Shown here: piece by piece, positions 50,993 to 60,400 of the stretch
Layout: each line of letters begins with the position of its first letter
Position numbering within the stretch: the first letter of the stretch is position 1
Assembly (NCBI RefSeq): GCF_025950095.1
Contig: NZ_JAPDDR010000002.1
Location: forward strand, 603,794 to 667,793
Length of the DNA: 64,000 nt
DNA from: Luteolibacter rhizosphaerae
GTDB taxonomy: Bacteria > Verrucomicrobiota > Verrucomicrobiia > Verrucomicrobiales > Akkermansiaceae
Reading direction: 5' to 3'
Notes under the pieces: generated by a model
The model's database searches: none
Seen by the model: the letters and a program-made list of their open reading frames with translations, nothing else
Told to the model about the DNA's origin: nothing
Position numbers and translations under genes: made by a program

Positions 50993-51853
50993 ATGTCATA
51001 CGATTCCGACTCCAGCCTGAAGGTCTACCTTCGGGAGATTTCGAGAACTCCCCTGCTCACTCCCGAAGAGGAAGTGAAGCTCGCCCGCAAGATCAAGAAG
51101 GGCGACAAGGACGCACGGACCCACATGATCAAAGCCAACCTGCGCTTGGTCGTCAAAATCGCGCAGGATTATTCCGGCTACGGATTGCCGATCTCCGACC
51201 TGATTTCCGAAGGCAACATCGGCCTGATGAAGGCGGTGGAGCGCTTCGACCCCAAGAAGGGAGGAAAGCTTTCGACCTACGCCGCTTGGTGGATCAAGCA
51301 GTCGATCAAGCGTGCTCTGGCCAATCAGAGCAAGACGATCCGCCTGCCCGTCCACATGGTGGACAAGATCGCCAAGATGCGCCGGATCTCCACGCTGCTT
51401 GCTGAAGCTCTTGGTCGCGAACCAACCGACGAGGAATTGGCCGAAGAAGTGGGTCTGCCACGCCGCAAGCTGGCGATGCTGAAACAAGCTTCGCAGCGCC
51501 CGACCTCGCTCGACGCGCCGATCAACGAAGGTGAAGCGACCGAGTATGGCGAGATCATCGGCGACGACCGTGCGGAGGACCCCTTGGAAAGCCTTTCCGA
51601 GAAGAACCTGCAGGGCGAGCTGGGTGGCCTGCTCGACGTGCTCGACAAGCGCGAGCGCCGCATCATCGACGAACGCTTCGGTCTCACGGGCAAGACGCCG
51701 ATGACGCTTGAAGAAGTCGGTCGCGAGTTCGGTGTGACCCGCGAGCGCATCCGCCAGCTCCAGAACGTGGCGCTGACGAAGATGCGGAAGGCCCTGCGCC
51801 GCAAGGACAAGCCGCTGCCCAAGCCGGTTTCGGACGGGCTCCCGGCGACCTGA
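50993..51853 (+). CDS. RpoD/SigA-type sigma-70 factor
   Basis: A 286-residue sigma factor. Region 1.2 SSLKVYLREISRTPLLTPEE, region 2 ANLRLVVKIAQDYSGYGLPI then SEGNIGLMKAVERFDP and STYAAWWIKQSIKRALANQS, region 3 PVHMVDKIAKMRRI, region 4 TLEEVGREFGVTRERIRQLQ. It lacks the long acidic region 1.1 of E. coli RpoD, as is normal for group 1/2 factors in this phylum. It guides RNA polymerase to -10/-35 promoters. A strong terminator follows. Confidence 0.92.
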   Translation: MSYDSDSSLKVYLREISRTPLLTPEEEVKLARKIKKGDKDARTHMIKANLRLVVKIAQDYSGYGLPISDLISEGNIGLMKAVERFDPKKGGKLSTYAAWWIKQSIKRALANQSKTIRLPVHMVDKIAKMRRISTLLAEALGREPTDEELAEEVGLPRRKLAMLKQASQRPTSLDAPINEGEATEYGEIIGDDRAEDPLESLSEKNLQGELGGLLDVLDKRERRIIDERFGLTGKTPMTLEEVGREFGVTRERIRQLQNVALTKMRKALRRKDKPLPKPVSDGLPAT

Positions 51854-51884
51854 TAAGATCCCTTTAGGTGGATTGTTTGGAGAG

Positions 51885-51918
51885 CAGCCGCGGTGATTCA
51901 CCGCGGCTGTTTCTTTTT
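51885..51918 (+). terminator. Rho-independent terminator of the sigma gene
   Basis: CAGCCGCGGTG, loop ATT, CACCGCGGCTG, then TTTCTTTTT. Perfect 11-bp stem with a T-rich tail. Faces the converging lptB gene, so it may stop both. Confidence 0.88.
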
Positions 51919-51951
51919 CCGCTCTCCGCAAGTTGCGGAGACAGCCGAGGC

Positions 51952-52710
51952 TTACATCCGGAAATCCTCGCCCAGATAATGCTTTCGCGCCATCGGGTCG
52001 TTCACCAGCACTTCCGAAGCGCCTTCGAGGATCACCCGGCCATCATGGATCAGGAAGGCGCGATCAACGATCGAAAGCGTCTCGCGGACCGAGTGGTCGG
52101 TGATGAGGATGGCCAAGCCGTCGCGCTCCCGGAGCTCGCGCACGATCGCCTTGATGTCCTCCACGGCGATCGGGTCGATGCCGGCGAAGGGCTCGTCCAG
52201 CATCAGCAAGCGCGGATCGGTGCAGAGCGCGCGCGCGATGGCGAGACGACGCTTTTCACCACCGGAGAGGGCGATCGCCTCCGAGTTGCGAACCCGGCTG
52301 ATCTTGAAGCGCTCGAGGAGATCCTCGGCCCGGGCGATCCGTTCCTTCTTGGAAAGATTGCGGCGGGTTTCTAGGACCGCGAGCAGGTTCTCGAAGGCAG
52401 TCAGCTTGCGGAATACCGATTCTTCTTGGGGCAGATAGCCCAGACCCAAGCGGGCCCGGCGGTGCATCGGCATGCGGGAGATGTCGTTGCCGTTAAACTG
52501 GACGCTGCCCGCATCCGGCGGCACCAGGCCGGCGATCATGTAGAAAGAGGTCGTTTTGCCGGCGCCGTTCGGGCCGAGCAGGCCGACGATTTCACCGGGT
52601 GAAACACCGAGCGAGACCCCATCGACCACGGCACGACCGCCATAGCATTTGCGGAGTCCGGAGGCAGTGAGGAGGGCGTGACCGTTCGAGGAGGACGGGG
52701 AAGAAGGCAT
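51952..52710 (-). CDS. lptB: LPS export ABC ATPase LptB
   Basis: A 252-residue ATPase: Walker A GPNGAGKTT, Q-loop LPQEESVFRKLTAFENLLAV, signature LSGGEKRR, Walker B LLMLDEPFAGIDPIAVEDIK and ITDHSVRETL. The Q-loop and D-loop sequences are those of LptB, which powers extraction of LPS from the inner membrane. It lies next to an LptC/LptA-like protein and KdsA, which supports an LPS operon. Confidence 0.92.
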   Translation of the reverse strand: MPSSPSSSNGHALLTASGLRKCYGGRAVVDGVSLGVSPGEIVGLLGPNGAGKTTSFYMIAGLVPPDAGSVQFNGNDISRMPMHRRARLGLGYLPQEESVFRKLTAFENLLAVLETRRNLSKKERIARAEDLLERFKISRVRNSEAIALSGGEKRRLAIARALCTDPRLLMLDEPFAGIDPIAVEDIKAIVRELRERDGLAILITDHSVRETLSIVDRAFLIHDGRVILEGASEVLVNDPMARKHYLGEDFRM

Positions 52711-52712
52711 CT

Positions 52713-54287
52713 TCAGCGGGCGTTCGGTTTGGGCTGCTCCTTTTGTTTCGGCTTGGTCAGGCCCTCCGTCTTCACATCGGCTCGCAAGGAGCCATCGCGG
52801 GTCACCACGTGCTGCGGTTGACCGTCTTTTAGATAAACGAGGATGTAGGCGTCATTGCCTCCCACGGTGTAGGTGTTGCCATCCATCACCACCCAAGGAG
52901 ATCCCCCCTTCAGGAGGATCTGTTCCTTGTCGAAATCGTAGACTGCCAGATGGGCGCAGGCCTTCACCGGCTTCTTGCCGGGCTCCTTCGGCTTGTAGTC
53001 GATCACGACCGTGCCGGTCGCGATGATCCGGCTGATATCCTCGGAGCCGCCGGGGCCGGCACCGGCCTTCTTGGCTTCCTTCGCCGCACGCCACTTTTCC
53101 AGCACCTCGGGCGGCACTTCCTTGGGAGGAGCCGCGGGCTTCTCTCCTTCGGGCTTGGACTCGTCTTCGGGGGCCGGGACCTTGGCGGGAGCGGGAGTGC
53201 CGTCCTTTGGAGCGGTAAGGTCGGCCGCCTTGGCCTTCGCTCCCTTCCCTTCCTTCATGGCGAGCTTCTCCTTCATGAAGGCTTTCACCTCGTTCTGCGC
53301 GCTGAGCGTGAACTGGGGATTGTCCACCTTCACATCCTTCAGGAAGACGATCAGGCCCTCGTTGTTATCGATGAAGGCACCGGACTCCGAAGTGATGGTG
53401 GTCTCGTCACCGAGCTTCTCGGAGACTGGCGGGCGCGGCACGTCTCCTGTCGTCGACGGAGGTTCGGGCTCGGCCAGCAGGGAGGTCAGCGCGGCGGCCT
53501 TGAAGAAGCTATTCATCGAGAGGCGCGCCTCTTCTGACTTGTCCTTGTTCTCCGCCATGACCTTCTGTGCCGCCTCCTGTTCGGTCGTCACCTTGGGGCG
53601 AGCGCTGGCCGCATCCTTGTGGATCGCATCCAGTTGCTCCTTGCTCAGGCTCAGGGCGTCTGACTTCTGCTCGGAGGTCATCCCGGGAGTCAACTGCTGA
53701 CCCTGCAGGGGAAAGACGGAGGCCATGAGGAGTGCGCTGGCGGCGAGTCCGCGGCGGGCAGGTGTGGCATTCATGGAAGTTTGGATCTGTTTGCGGGAGA
53801 CCGCCTTCACCGGTCCGTGAAGGAAGCCGCGGTTCTTTTCGGTTTCGAATACCAAGCCGGTTCCGGAGACATCCATCTCCTCGGAGACGAAGGAAACCGG
53901 CTCGTCCGTGGTCAGAAGCTTCTTGGCGGCATTGAAGCGGGCGGTCTTCAGGTCGATGCGCCCGCGCTCGCTGCGATCCGGGTTGTAGAACTCGATCTGG
54001 AGATTCTTCCCCTGGATCTTCTTCTTGGTGACGATCTTCAACTCCTCCGCCTTCAGCGTGCTGGTAAGGTTGAAGTCCACATCGTAGCTCGGGAGGATGA
54101 CGTTCTTCAGGATGCTGTTGTTGGGGAACAGCGTCCCGGCGAGAAATCCGCTTTCCTCCCCGGTCTCCGGGTCTTCCTCATCGACCGGGGCCTCCTGGGC
54201 ATGAGCCAAGGCCAGCGACGCACACACCAATCCGCGCACGAGAAGGGCGGCACTAAGTCGGCGTGAGCGGCGGAGGAGGAAGGACAC
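52713..54287 (-). CDS. LptC/LptA-like LPS transport protein (probable fusion)
   Basis: A 524-residue exported protein. The N-terminal signal anchor is RRLSAALLVRGLVCASLALA then HAQEAPVDEE. Residues 65-165 have the LptC-like beta-jellyroll pattern (NLTSTLKAEELKIVTKKKIQ... FNAAKKLLTTDEPVSFVSEE). A helical linker (170-280) follows, containing an internal hydrophobic stretch. Residues 295-350 have an OstA/LptA-like part (TTITSESGAFIDNNEGLIVF), then a Pro/Lys/Ala-rich spacer and another OstA-like part (IATGTVVIDYKPK...FDKEQILLKGGSPWVVMDGN). LptC and LptA are normally separate proteins, so this looks like a fusion. Just upstream of lptB (2 bases). Confidence 0.72.
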   Translation of the reverse strand: MSFLLRRSRRLSAALLVRGLVCASLALAHAQEAPVDEEDPETGEESGFLAGTLFPNNSILKNVILPSYDVDFNLTSTLKAEELKIVTKKKIQGKNLQIEFYNPDRSERGRIDLKTARFNAAKKLLTTDEPVSFVSEEMDVSGTGLVFETEKNRGFLHGPVKAVSRKQIQTSMNATPARRGLAASALLMASVFPLQGQQLTPGMTSEQKSDALSLSKEQLDAIHKDAASARPKVTTEQEAAQKVMAENKDKSEEARLSMNSFFKAAALTSLLAEPEPPSTTGDVPRPPVSEKLGDETTITSESGAFIDNNEGLIVFLKDVKVDNPQFTLSAQNEVKAFMKEKLAMKEGKGAKAKAADLTAPKDGTPAPAKVPAPEDESKPEGEKPAAPPKEVPPEVLEKWRAAKEAKKAGAGPGGSEDISRIIATGTVVIDYKPKEPGKKPVKACAHLAVYDFDKEQILLKGGSPWVVMDGNTYTVGGNDAYILVYLKDGQPQHVVTRDGSLRADVKTEGLTKPKQKEQPKPNAR

Positions 54288-54312
54288 GTGGAGTTAGGGG
54301 AGAGTTAGGTGC

Positions 54313-55137
54313 TCAGGCACCGTGAGCGGCATGGTGGATCGCCACCAGTCTGACGAGCAGGTCCTCGAGAAATTCGAGAGGAATTTGGTTCGGTCCATCG
54401 GAAAAAGCGTTCGCAGGGTCGGAATGCGTCTCCAGGAAGACCCCGTCCACCCCGGTCGCGATCGCCGCGCGGGCCAGAACCGGGGCCAGTTCGCCATCAC
54501 CACCGGTCGTGCCGCCGAGCCCGCCCGGGCGTTGCACCGAGTGGGTGGCATCGAAAACCACCGGCAGGCCTTCCTTCCGCATCCAGTAGAGCGAGCGCAT
54601 GTCGGCCACCAGATTGTTGTAGCCGAAGGTCGTGCCGCGTTCGGTCAGGACGAAGTTCCGGCAGTCGAAGGCGCGGAGCTTCTCGGCGATGTTCACGGTG
54701 TCCCAAGGGGCGAGGAACTGTCCCTTCTTCACGTTCACCGCGCGGCCGGTCTTGGCAGCCGCTTCGAGCAGGTCGGTCTGGCGGCAAAGGAAGGCCGGGA
54801 TCTGAAGCAGGTCGATGTATTCGGCGGCGATCTCCGCATCCTGCGGAGAGTGAATGTCGGTGGTCACCGGCACGCCCAGCTCCTTGCCGATCTCGGCGAG
54901 GATCCGGCTGCCTTCCGCGACCCCCGGGCCGCGGAAAGACTTCACGGAAGTTCTGTTGGCCTTATCGTAGGAGGCCTTGAAGAGGTAGTGAATGCCGGTG
55001 CGCTTCGCGATCTCGTCGATGGAGCGGGCCATGTCCCAGGCAAAGGCTTCGGACTCCAAAGCACAGGGACCGAGAATGAAGAAAGGCACAGGGCCCCCGA
55101 CGGGGACGCTGCCGATTTGGAAGGGTTCGAACGACAT
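54313..55137 (-). CDS. kdsA: 3-deoxy-8-phosphooctulonate synthase KdsA
   Basis: A 274-residue Kdo-8-phosphate synthase: FFILGPCALESEAFAWDMAR, YLFKASYDKANRTSVKSFRG, GVPVTTDIHSPQDAEIAAEY, DLLQIPAFLCRQTDLLEAAA, VNVKKGQFLAPWDT, FVLTERGTTFGYNNLVADMR and FDATHSVQRPGG. It condenses phosphoenolpyruvate and arabinose-5-phosphate. The Cys in GPCALES fits the metal-dependent class. It precedes the LptC/A-like gene and lptB on the same strand. Confidence 0.95.
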   Translation of the reverse strand: MSFEPFQIGSVPVGGPVPFFILGPCALESEAFAWDMARSIDEIAKRTGIHYLFKASYDKANRTSVKSFRGPGVAEGSRILAEIGKELGVPVTTDIHSPQDAEIAAEYIDLLQIPAFLCRQTDLLEAAAKTGRAVNVKKGQFLAPWDTVNIAEKLRAFDCRNFVLTERGTTFGYNNLVADMRSLYWMRKEGLPVVFDATHSVQRPGGLGGTTGGDGELAPVLARAAIATGVDGVFLETHSDPANAFSDGPNQIPLEFLEDLLVRLVAIHHAAHGA

Positions 55138-55177
55138 GATGGAAAGTCAGGAGGTGGATTTGAATCCAAACGAGCGT

Positions 55178-55429
55178 TTACCCAGCGGCTTTCTCGTATA
55201 GGGGGCGCAGGTTGGCAAGAGCGGTCGAGAGAAGTTTTTCTTCGATCTCGGTCAAATTGCCTTGGGTCTTGGCCTCGAGCATCTCAAGCGAGTCGATCAC
55301 GGACTTCGCCGCGCGGAGGTTCCGGGTTTTCTCGCCGGTGGCCGGGTGGGGGATCTGGCCGAGGAAGAGGCCTGCATTCTGGGCCTGCAGGATAACGAAC
55401 TCATTGAAACGGGAATCGGCGGCGGCCAT
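55178..55429 (-). CDS. DUF1844 protein
   Basis: An 83-residue helical protein: SRFNEFVILQAQNAGLFLGQ, IPHPATGEKTRNLRAAKSVI and DSLEMLEAKTQGNLTEIEEK. This is the DUF1844 family, common next to LPS or tRNA-modification genes. Function unknown. 40 bases upstream of kdsA on the same strand. Confidence 0.85.
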   Translation of the reverse strand: MAAADSRFNEFVILQAQNAGLFLGQIPHPATGEKTRNLRAAKSVIDSLEMLEAKTQGNLTEIEEKLLSTALANLRPLYEKAAG

Positions 55430-55560
55430 GCGGGGAGGGTGGAGAGGCGGACTTCAACTTCCAAGCGCCAAGAGTGGCCGCCGAGACAACACCGATAAAA
55501 AAGCCGACGGGGCTAGACGCCCCGCCGGCTGGATTTGTCGAGACTGGGCGAAGCTCTGGT

Positions 55561-57096
55561 TCAGCGGCCGTTGCCGTTGCCGTTATCGTTACCGTTGCCG
55601 TTGCCGTTGCCCGGGGTCTTCTTACCCACGTTCGAACGGGCAGCTCCGCTGCGGAGCGCCTGCGCTTCTTGCTTGTTGATGGTGTCTTCGCGCAGCAGCC
55701 GCTTCACCAGCTTCACTGCGGAGGAAACGAATTTGCCGTGGTTCTTCCAGCCGCTCTCCGGTTCCAGCGCTGCGAAGAGATCGGCAAGCGAGCAGCCATG
55801 CTCGTCCACCCGGTTCTCTACGCCGGTATCGAAGTCACCGAAGACCACGGTGGGCGTCAGGATGGAATCCGGGCAGTGATCGTCGATGTCCGGGACGCCG
55901 TCGCCGTCGGTATCGCCGCGGTGTAGACGTGGACGGCACCGCCGCCGAGAAGCGGTTCTCCGATTGCGAAGCCGAGGCCTTCGATGGCTGCCACCGCGGT
56001 GCCGAGCCCGCCACCAGCACTGCCTTCGTAGAAGCTCGGCTCAGGGGCCAAGGGGGCAGGAAGGATGGAGACCTTCGGCAGCGGGGTCGCTCCGGGATAA
56101 CCGATCAAGAGTTCGGTAATTCCATTTTGATCGACGTCCAAGGCTCCGCCAGAAGCGACCGGCTGGCCTGCCGCGGCCCCGGCGAGGGAGAGTTCGGTGA
56201 TCAAGGTGAGATTGCTCCCGGACAGCAGGAAGGCCGAGCCGCCGGAGCCGGACCCCGCGACCAGATCGGCCACGGAATCAGCATTGCGGTCATCCACCAA
56301 GCCGATGCGGCTGCCGAGACGAGCCCCGGCTGCGATGCCGGTGTGGGCGGCGACTTCCGTGGCGTCGGAACTGCGGATCAATTGCACGCTACCACTGCCT
56401 GCTGCCGCGCCGGGGGAACCCACGGCGAGGTCAAGGAGGCCATCGCCGCTCAAATCCCCGACGGTCGCGAGGGAAGCACCGAACTCGGTGGCAGGAGCGA
56501 GGGGTGCGAGGGTGCGAATCAGCGAGCCATCCGCGCCGGAGACCACCAGCACGCTACCATTCAAGGCCGCAGCGCCGGGGGCCCCGATGAAGAGGTCGTC
56601 CTTGCCATCGGCATTTTGATCGCCGGCACCTGCAAGGGCTGCGCCGAAAAGCGAAGCGGCTCCCGGGGAAGCTGCGGTGATGGTTTGGAGCACGGAGCTA
56701 TCCGTGCCGGAGAAAAATGGAAACCGAGCCGGAGCCGCCGCTGGCGCCTACCGCCAGATCCGCGGTGCCATCGCCGTTCGCATCGAGCAGCGCCAAGGCG
56801 CTACCGAGGGCTTGGCCAGCGCTGCCGGTGAAGGTGTGGAGGATGCTGCCATCGTCGCCGCTGACGACGATAACCTGCCCGGCACCGCCGGAGAAACCGG
56901 GATCGCCAACGGCGAGATCGGGAATGTCATCGGCGTTCCAATCGCCCGCCGCGAGGAGGGTGGAGCCCAGAAGGGCATTGTCGGGCCCGGACAGGATGGT
57001 GAAGAGGAGCGAGGCGTCCATCGCGGGCGCGACTAGCATGGACCCGGCCGCGACGAGGAGGGTCGCTCGGGTGATTGTAAGGGTGGGCGACTTCAC
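55561..57096 (-). pseudogene. FG-GAP repeat secreted protein with two frameshifts
   Basis: Three frames make one protein. Frame 1 (57096-56698): signal peptide MKSPTLTITRATLLVAAGSM and FG-GAP/integrin-like repeats (LLAAGDWNADDIPDLAVGDP). A five-T run near 56717 has one T too many; removing it reads SIFSGTDSSVLQTITAASPG. Frame 2 (to 55857) carries more repeats (DQNADGKDDLFIGAPG, GDLSGDGLLDLAVGSPG). A second shift near 55915 leads to a calcium-binding DTDGDGVPDIDDHCPDSIL, then frame 3 to 55561, ending in GN repeats. Either a true pseudogene or assembly errors. Confidence 0.78.
55564..55611 (-). repeat. Gly-Asn coding tandem repeat
   Basis: Hexanucleotide-type units GGCAAC/GGTAAC encode GNGNGNGNDNGNGNGR at the C-terminus of the FG-GAP protein. 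Such runs change length easily. Confidence 0.7.
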
Positions 57097-57431
57097 GGTA
57101 ACTGTGTGTGGGACTTCTTAGTCGTTGGTAGTGAACAGGGGTTTCGAACTAAACCGGAATGCCTAGGGCGTGTCAAAAGCGCCCTTGATGGTTAATTCTT
57201 CTTAAGGATCCTGGGGGGGTGGCGAAGGGAAGGAGGAGGAAATACAATTCTCCGCAATTTCCCATTTATGCAATTTTATGTAATTTATCCTTCCCTGCCG
57301 TGTTCACGGGCTGTAGCGGTGGAGTCGGATCAGGTATGGCTTCCGCTCCCATCGGGGCGAGCTTGCCCGAGCGCGGGGAAGTCCTGTCGCGAGTGCGAGG
57401 AATCGAAGCTGCAACTGAATGCAATAGACTC
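57097..57431. other. Gene-free divergent promoter region
   Basis: About 335 bases between the FG-GAP and GH81 starts. AT-rich patch TTTATGCAATTTTATGTAAT near 57267 could contain promoter elements. The open frame here belongs to the GH81 gene upstream extension and is not supported. Confidence 0.45.
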
Positions 57432-60400
57432 ATGAATTCCCAAGTGCAGCCATGCCGAGGAGCGTTCCCGGGGATGATCCTAGGGGCTTCCTCCCTTCTG
57501 ATCGGCTCGATTCTTCCGGCCCAAGAGCCACAAGTCGTGGGTGCCGGTCCTTCGGGTTCCTTAGCATCCTATCCCTCGCCATCGGAAGACTCGCCGGGGC
57601 ACAGCGTGTCCGGAGTCTTGAACCGCGCGCTCTACATCGACCCCTCGCAGTCGGGTAAGCCGGTGCCGACCAACGAGTGGTGGACGGACCTGATCATCAG
57701 CCGCTACTCGGGTGATCTCTGGGCGCGGCCTTTCACGGTCTCCGCGAACGCGAACGGGGTGCGGATCAGCTACCCGAAGACCTGGAACAGCAGCGGCACG
57801 GCATTCGAGCTAGGCACGGCGCTGGAGATCTCCGGCGATGTCGAGCCGGTGCCGGACGCGAGCGACATCGTGATGGCGGACTTCGAGGCAGGCTATCCCG
57901 CGGGATGGACGCGCAATGGCAATGCCTTCCCGGCAACACCGGCGCAAGGCACGCTGCCGGGCCAGAGCATGGTGAGCGCGTACCTCGGGACGCGGCTCGC
58001 GAATTCCTTCAATGGCGGCGACGGGCCGACGGGCTCCTTGGTTTCGCCGGACTTCACGGTGGATCGGAGCTACATCGCCTTTCTGGTGGGCGGGGGCAAT
58101 CACCCCGGAGTGGCGGAGGTTCGTCTGGTGATCGGAGATAGTACCGTGCTGTCCGCCACCGGCTTGAACTCGGAGCAACTGCGCTGGGTGAACTGGGATG
58201 TAAGCGCCTATGCCGGACAGACGGCCCGGATCGAGGTGGTGGACAATGCGACCGGCGGCTGGGGGCATATTCTGGCGGATCAGATCATCCGCACCAATAG
58301 CACGGAGAATCCGGGGATCCGCTTCGCGACCAGCTTTCGTCCCGATTCCGCGCAGGCCTTGCGATGGGGTGATTGGAATGTCGCTTTCCGCATGCCGCAG
58401 CTTAGCGGGGCGAAGCTGGATGTGTCGCTGGCGCGGGGAGTTCCCTTCGTCTGGCTGGAGACGGATGGCGTGAAACCGACGCTGAGGGCGAGCGGAGCGG
58501 AGTATCTAACAGCAGCGGGGATTCCGGTGAACTTTCCCGTCACCACGGATCGCTTCGTCATGAAGGTCGGGGACAAGGCCTTCGGCATCCACGCGCCGGA
58601 CAACTCGACCTTCACGCTAAGCAACGGGGCGATTCACTCGGACCTAGGTGCGGATTATCTTGTGTTCAGCGCGCTGCCGGCGGTGGCGGATCTGGATGCT
58701 TTTCATGCCCGCGCCTTCGCGGTGGCACGTGATACCCGGGTCTCGTGGAACTATTCGGCGACGGATGGCGAGGTAACCACATCTTGGGAAGTGGATACGG
58801 TGGCGCTGGAGGGCAGCAATCTGGATACGATTCAAGGGTGGCTGCCGCATCACTACCGTGGCACGGCGCACAATCTGAGCTTCGAGCCGGGAATGAGCTA
58901 CGCCACGCCGCGCGGTCCGATGAAATGCACGATCGGCCGGAGCGGATGGGAGATCGGCTACGGCTTCGAGGGGCTCTCCCCGGGGCTTCCGCTGCCGAAG
59001 GCGTTGGGCAAGCCGAACGACTTCGATCCCGCGATCCTGAAGAAGTATCTCGACGACTACGCGGGCGAGACCGGCTACGGCGGCGATACCTACTGGGGTG
59101 GGAAGTCGTTGACGCAGCTGGCCGACTACATGCTGATGGCGAAGCAGGCGGGAGAGGCGCCAGCGTACGATGCTCTGAAGGATAGCCTGCGCACTGCCCT
59201 AACAGATTGGTTCACTTACGAGCCGGGGGAGACGGAGCATTACTTTGCCCGCTATGCGAACTGGGGTGCGATTGTCGGTTTCAACGATTCCTATGGTTCC
59301 CATGAGTTCGTGGACCATCATTTCCATTACGGGTACTTCACACGTGCAGCGGGGCTGCTGGCCTTCGAGGATCCTGACTTCCTAGCGGGCTATGGCGAGA
59401 TGGCGACGCTGGTGGCGAAGCAGTATGCGAACTGGGATCGTGAGGATCCGAACTTTCCTTTCATGCGCACCTTCGACCTGTGGGGCGGGCACTCGTATGC
59501 GGGCGGCTTCAGCTCGCCGGGTGGGAATAACCAGGAGTCGAGTTCGGAAGCGATGCAGTCCTGGGCCGGGTTGTTCATGCTGGGCTCCGCGCTGGGGAAT
59601 GAGGAGATGCGCGATGCAGGCGCGATGGGCTATGTGATGGAGCGTGCGGCGGTGCGGGAATACTGGCTGGATGTGCACGAGGATATCCTGCCGCCGACCT
59701 ATGAAGCGGAATCCACGGGCATCCTCTTCGATAGCGGGCAGGCCTATGCCACCTACTTCTCCGGTGACCCGGCGTGGATCTACGGCATCCAATGGCTGCC
59801 TGCGGCGACGCATCTGAGCTACCTCGGCTGGGATCCGGAGTTCTCGAAGAGTCTCATGGCAGCGATGATCGACGAACGCCCGGTCATCCTTGGAAGAGGC
59901 GTGGCGGGTGGCAGTCGCTACAGCCTGTGGGAATCGCGACAGAGCTGGTACGGGATCCACGACAATGCGCTCAACCAGAACGCGGCGATCGCCGACATGA
60001 AGAACGCGATCAACAACGCGTATCATCACAACCCCGGCTACGTCACGGCGCTTAATGCCGCGAACCCGCTCTACAATAGCGCGACCGGGACGCTTTATGT
60101 AACCGTGAATACCTCGGGCACGCTGGACTATCCGGCGGCCTACTGGACGCCCGCGACCTTGCCCGCCGCTTTGATCCCCCCGAATGCGAACCCCGCGACG
60201 CCAGCGGAGGAACCGGTGAGCTGGAGCCTGTGGCAGTATCTCGGAGTGGAGACCAATTACCAGGTGGACCCCGCGCGGATGAGCGAGCTCTACCGCTACG
60301 ATGTCCTCGGCTACGATGCGTCCGAGACTTCCCAGGCAGCGGATGTCTACAGCCGGATGGGCGATGGCTTAGGCAACGTGGTGCTCGGCTTTGCCGCGCA

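Noticed and set aside
53011..53700. Plus-strand frames inside the LptC/A-like gene
   Set aside because: Shadows with Ser/Gly/Phe-rich composition and no recognisable motif.
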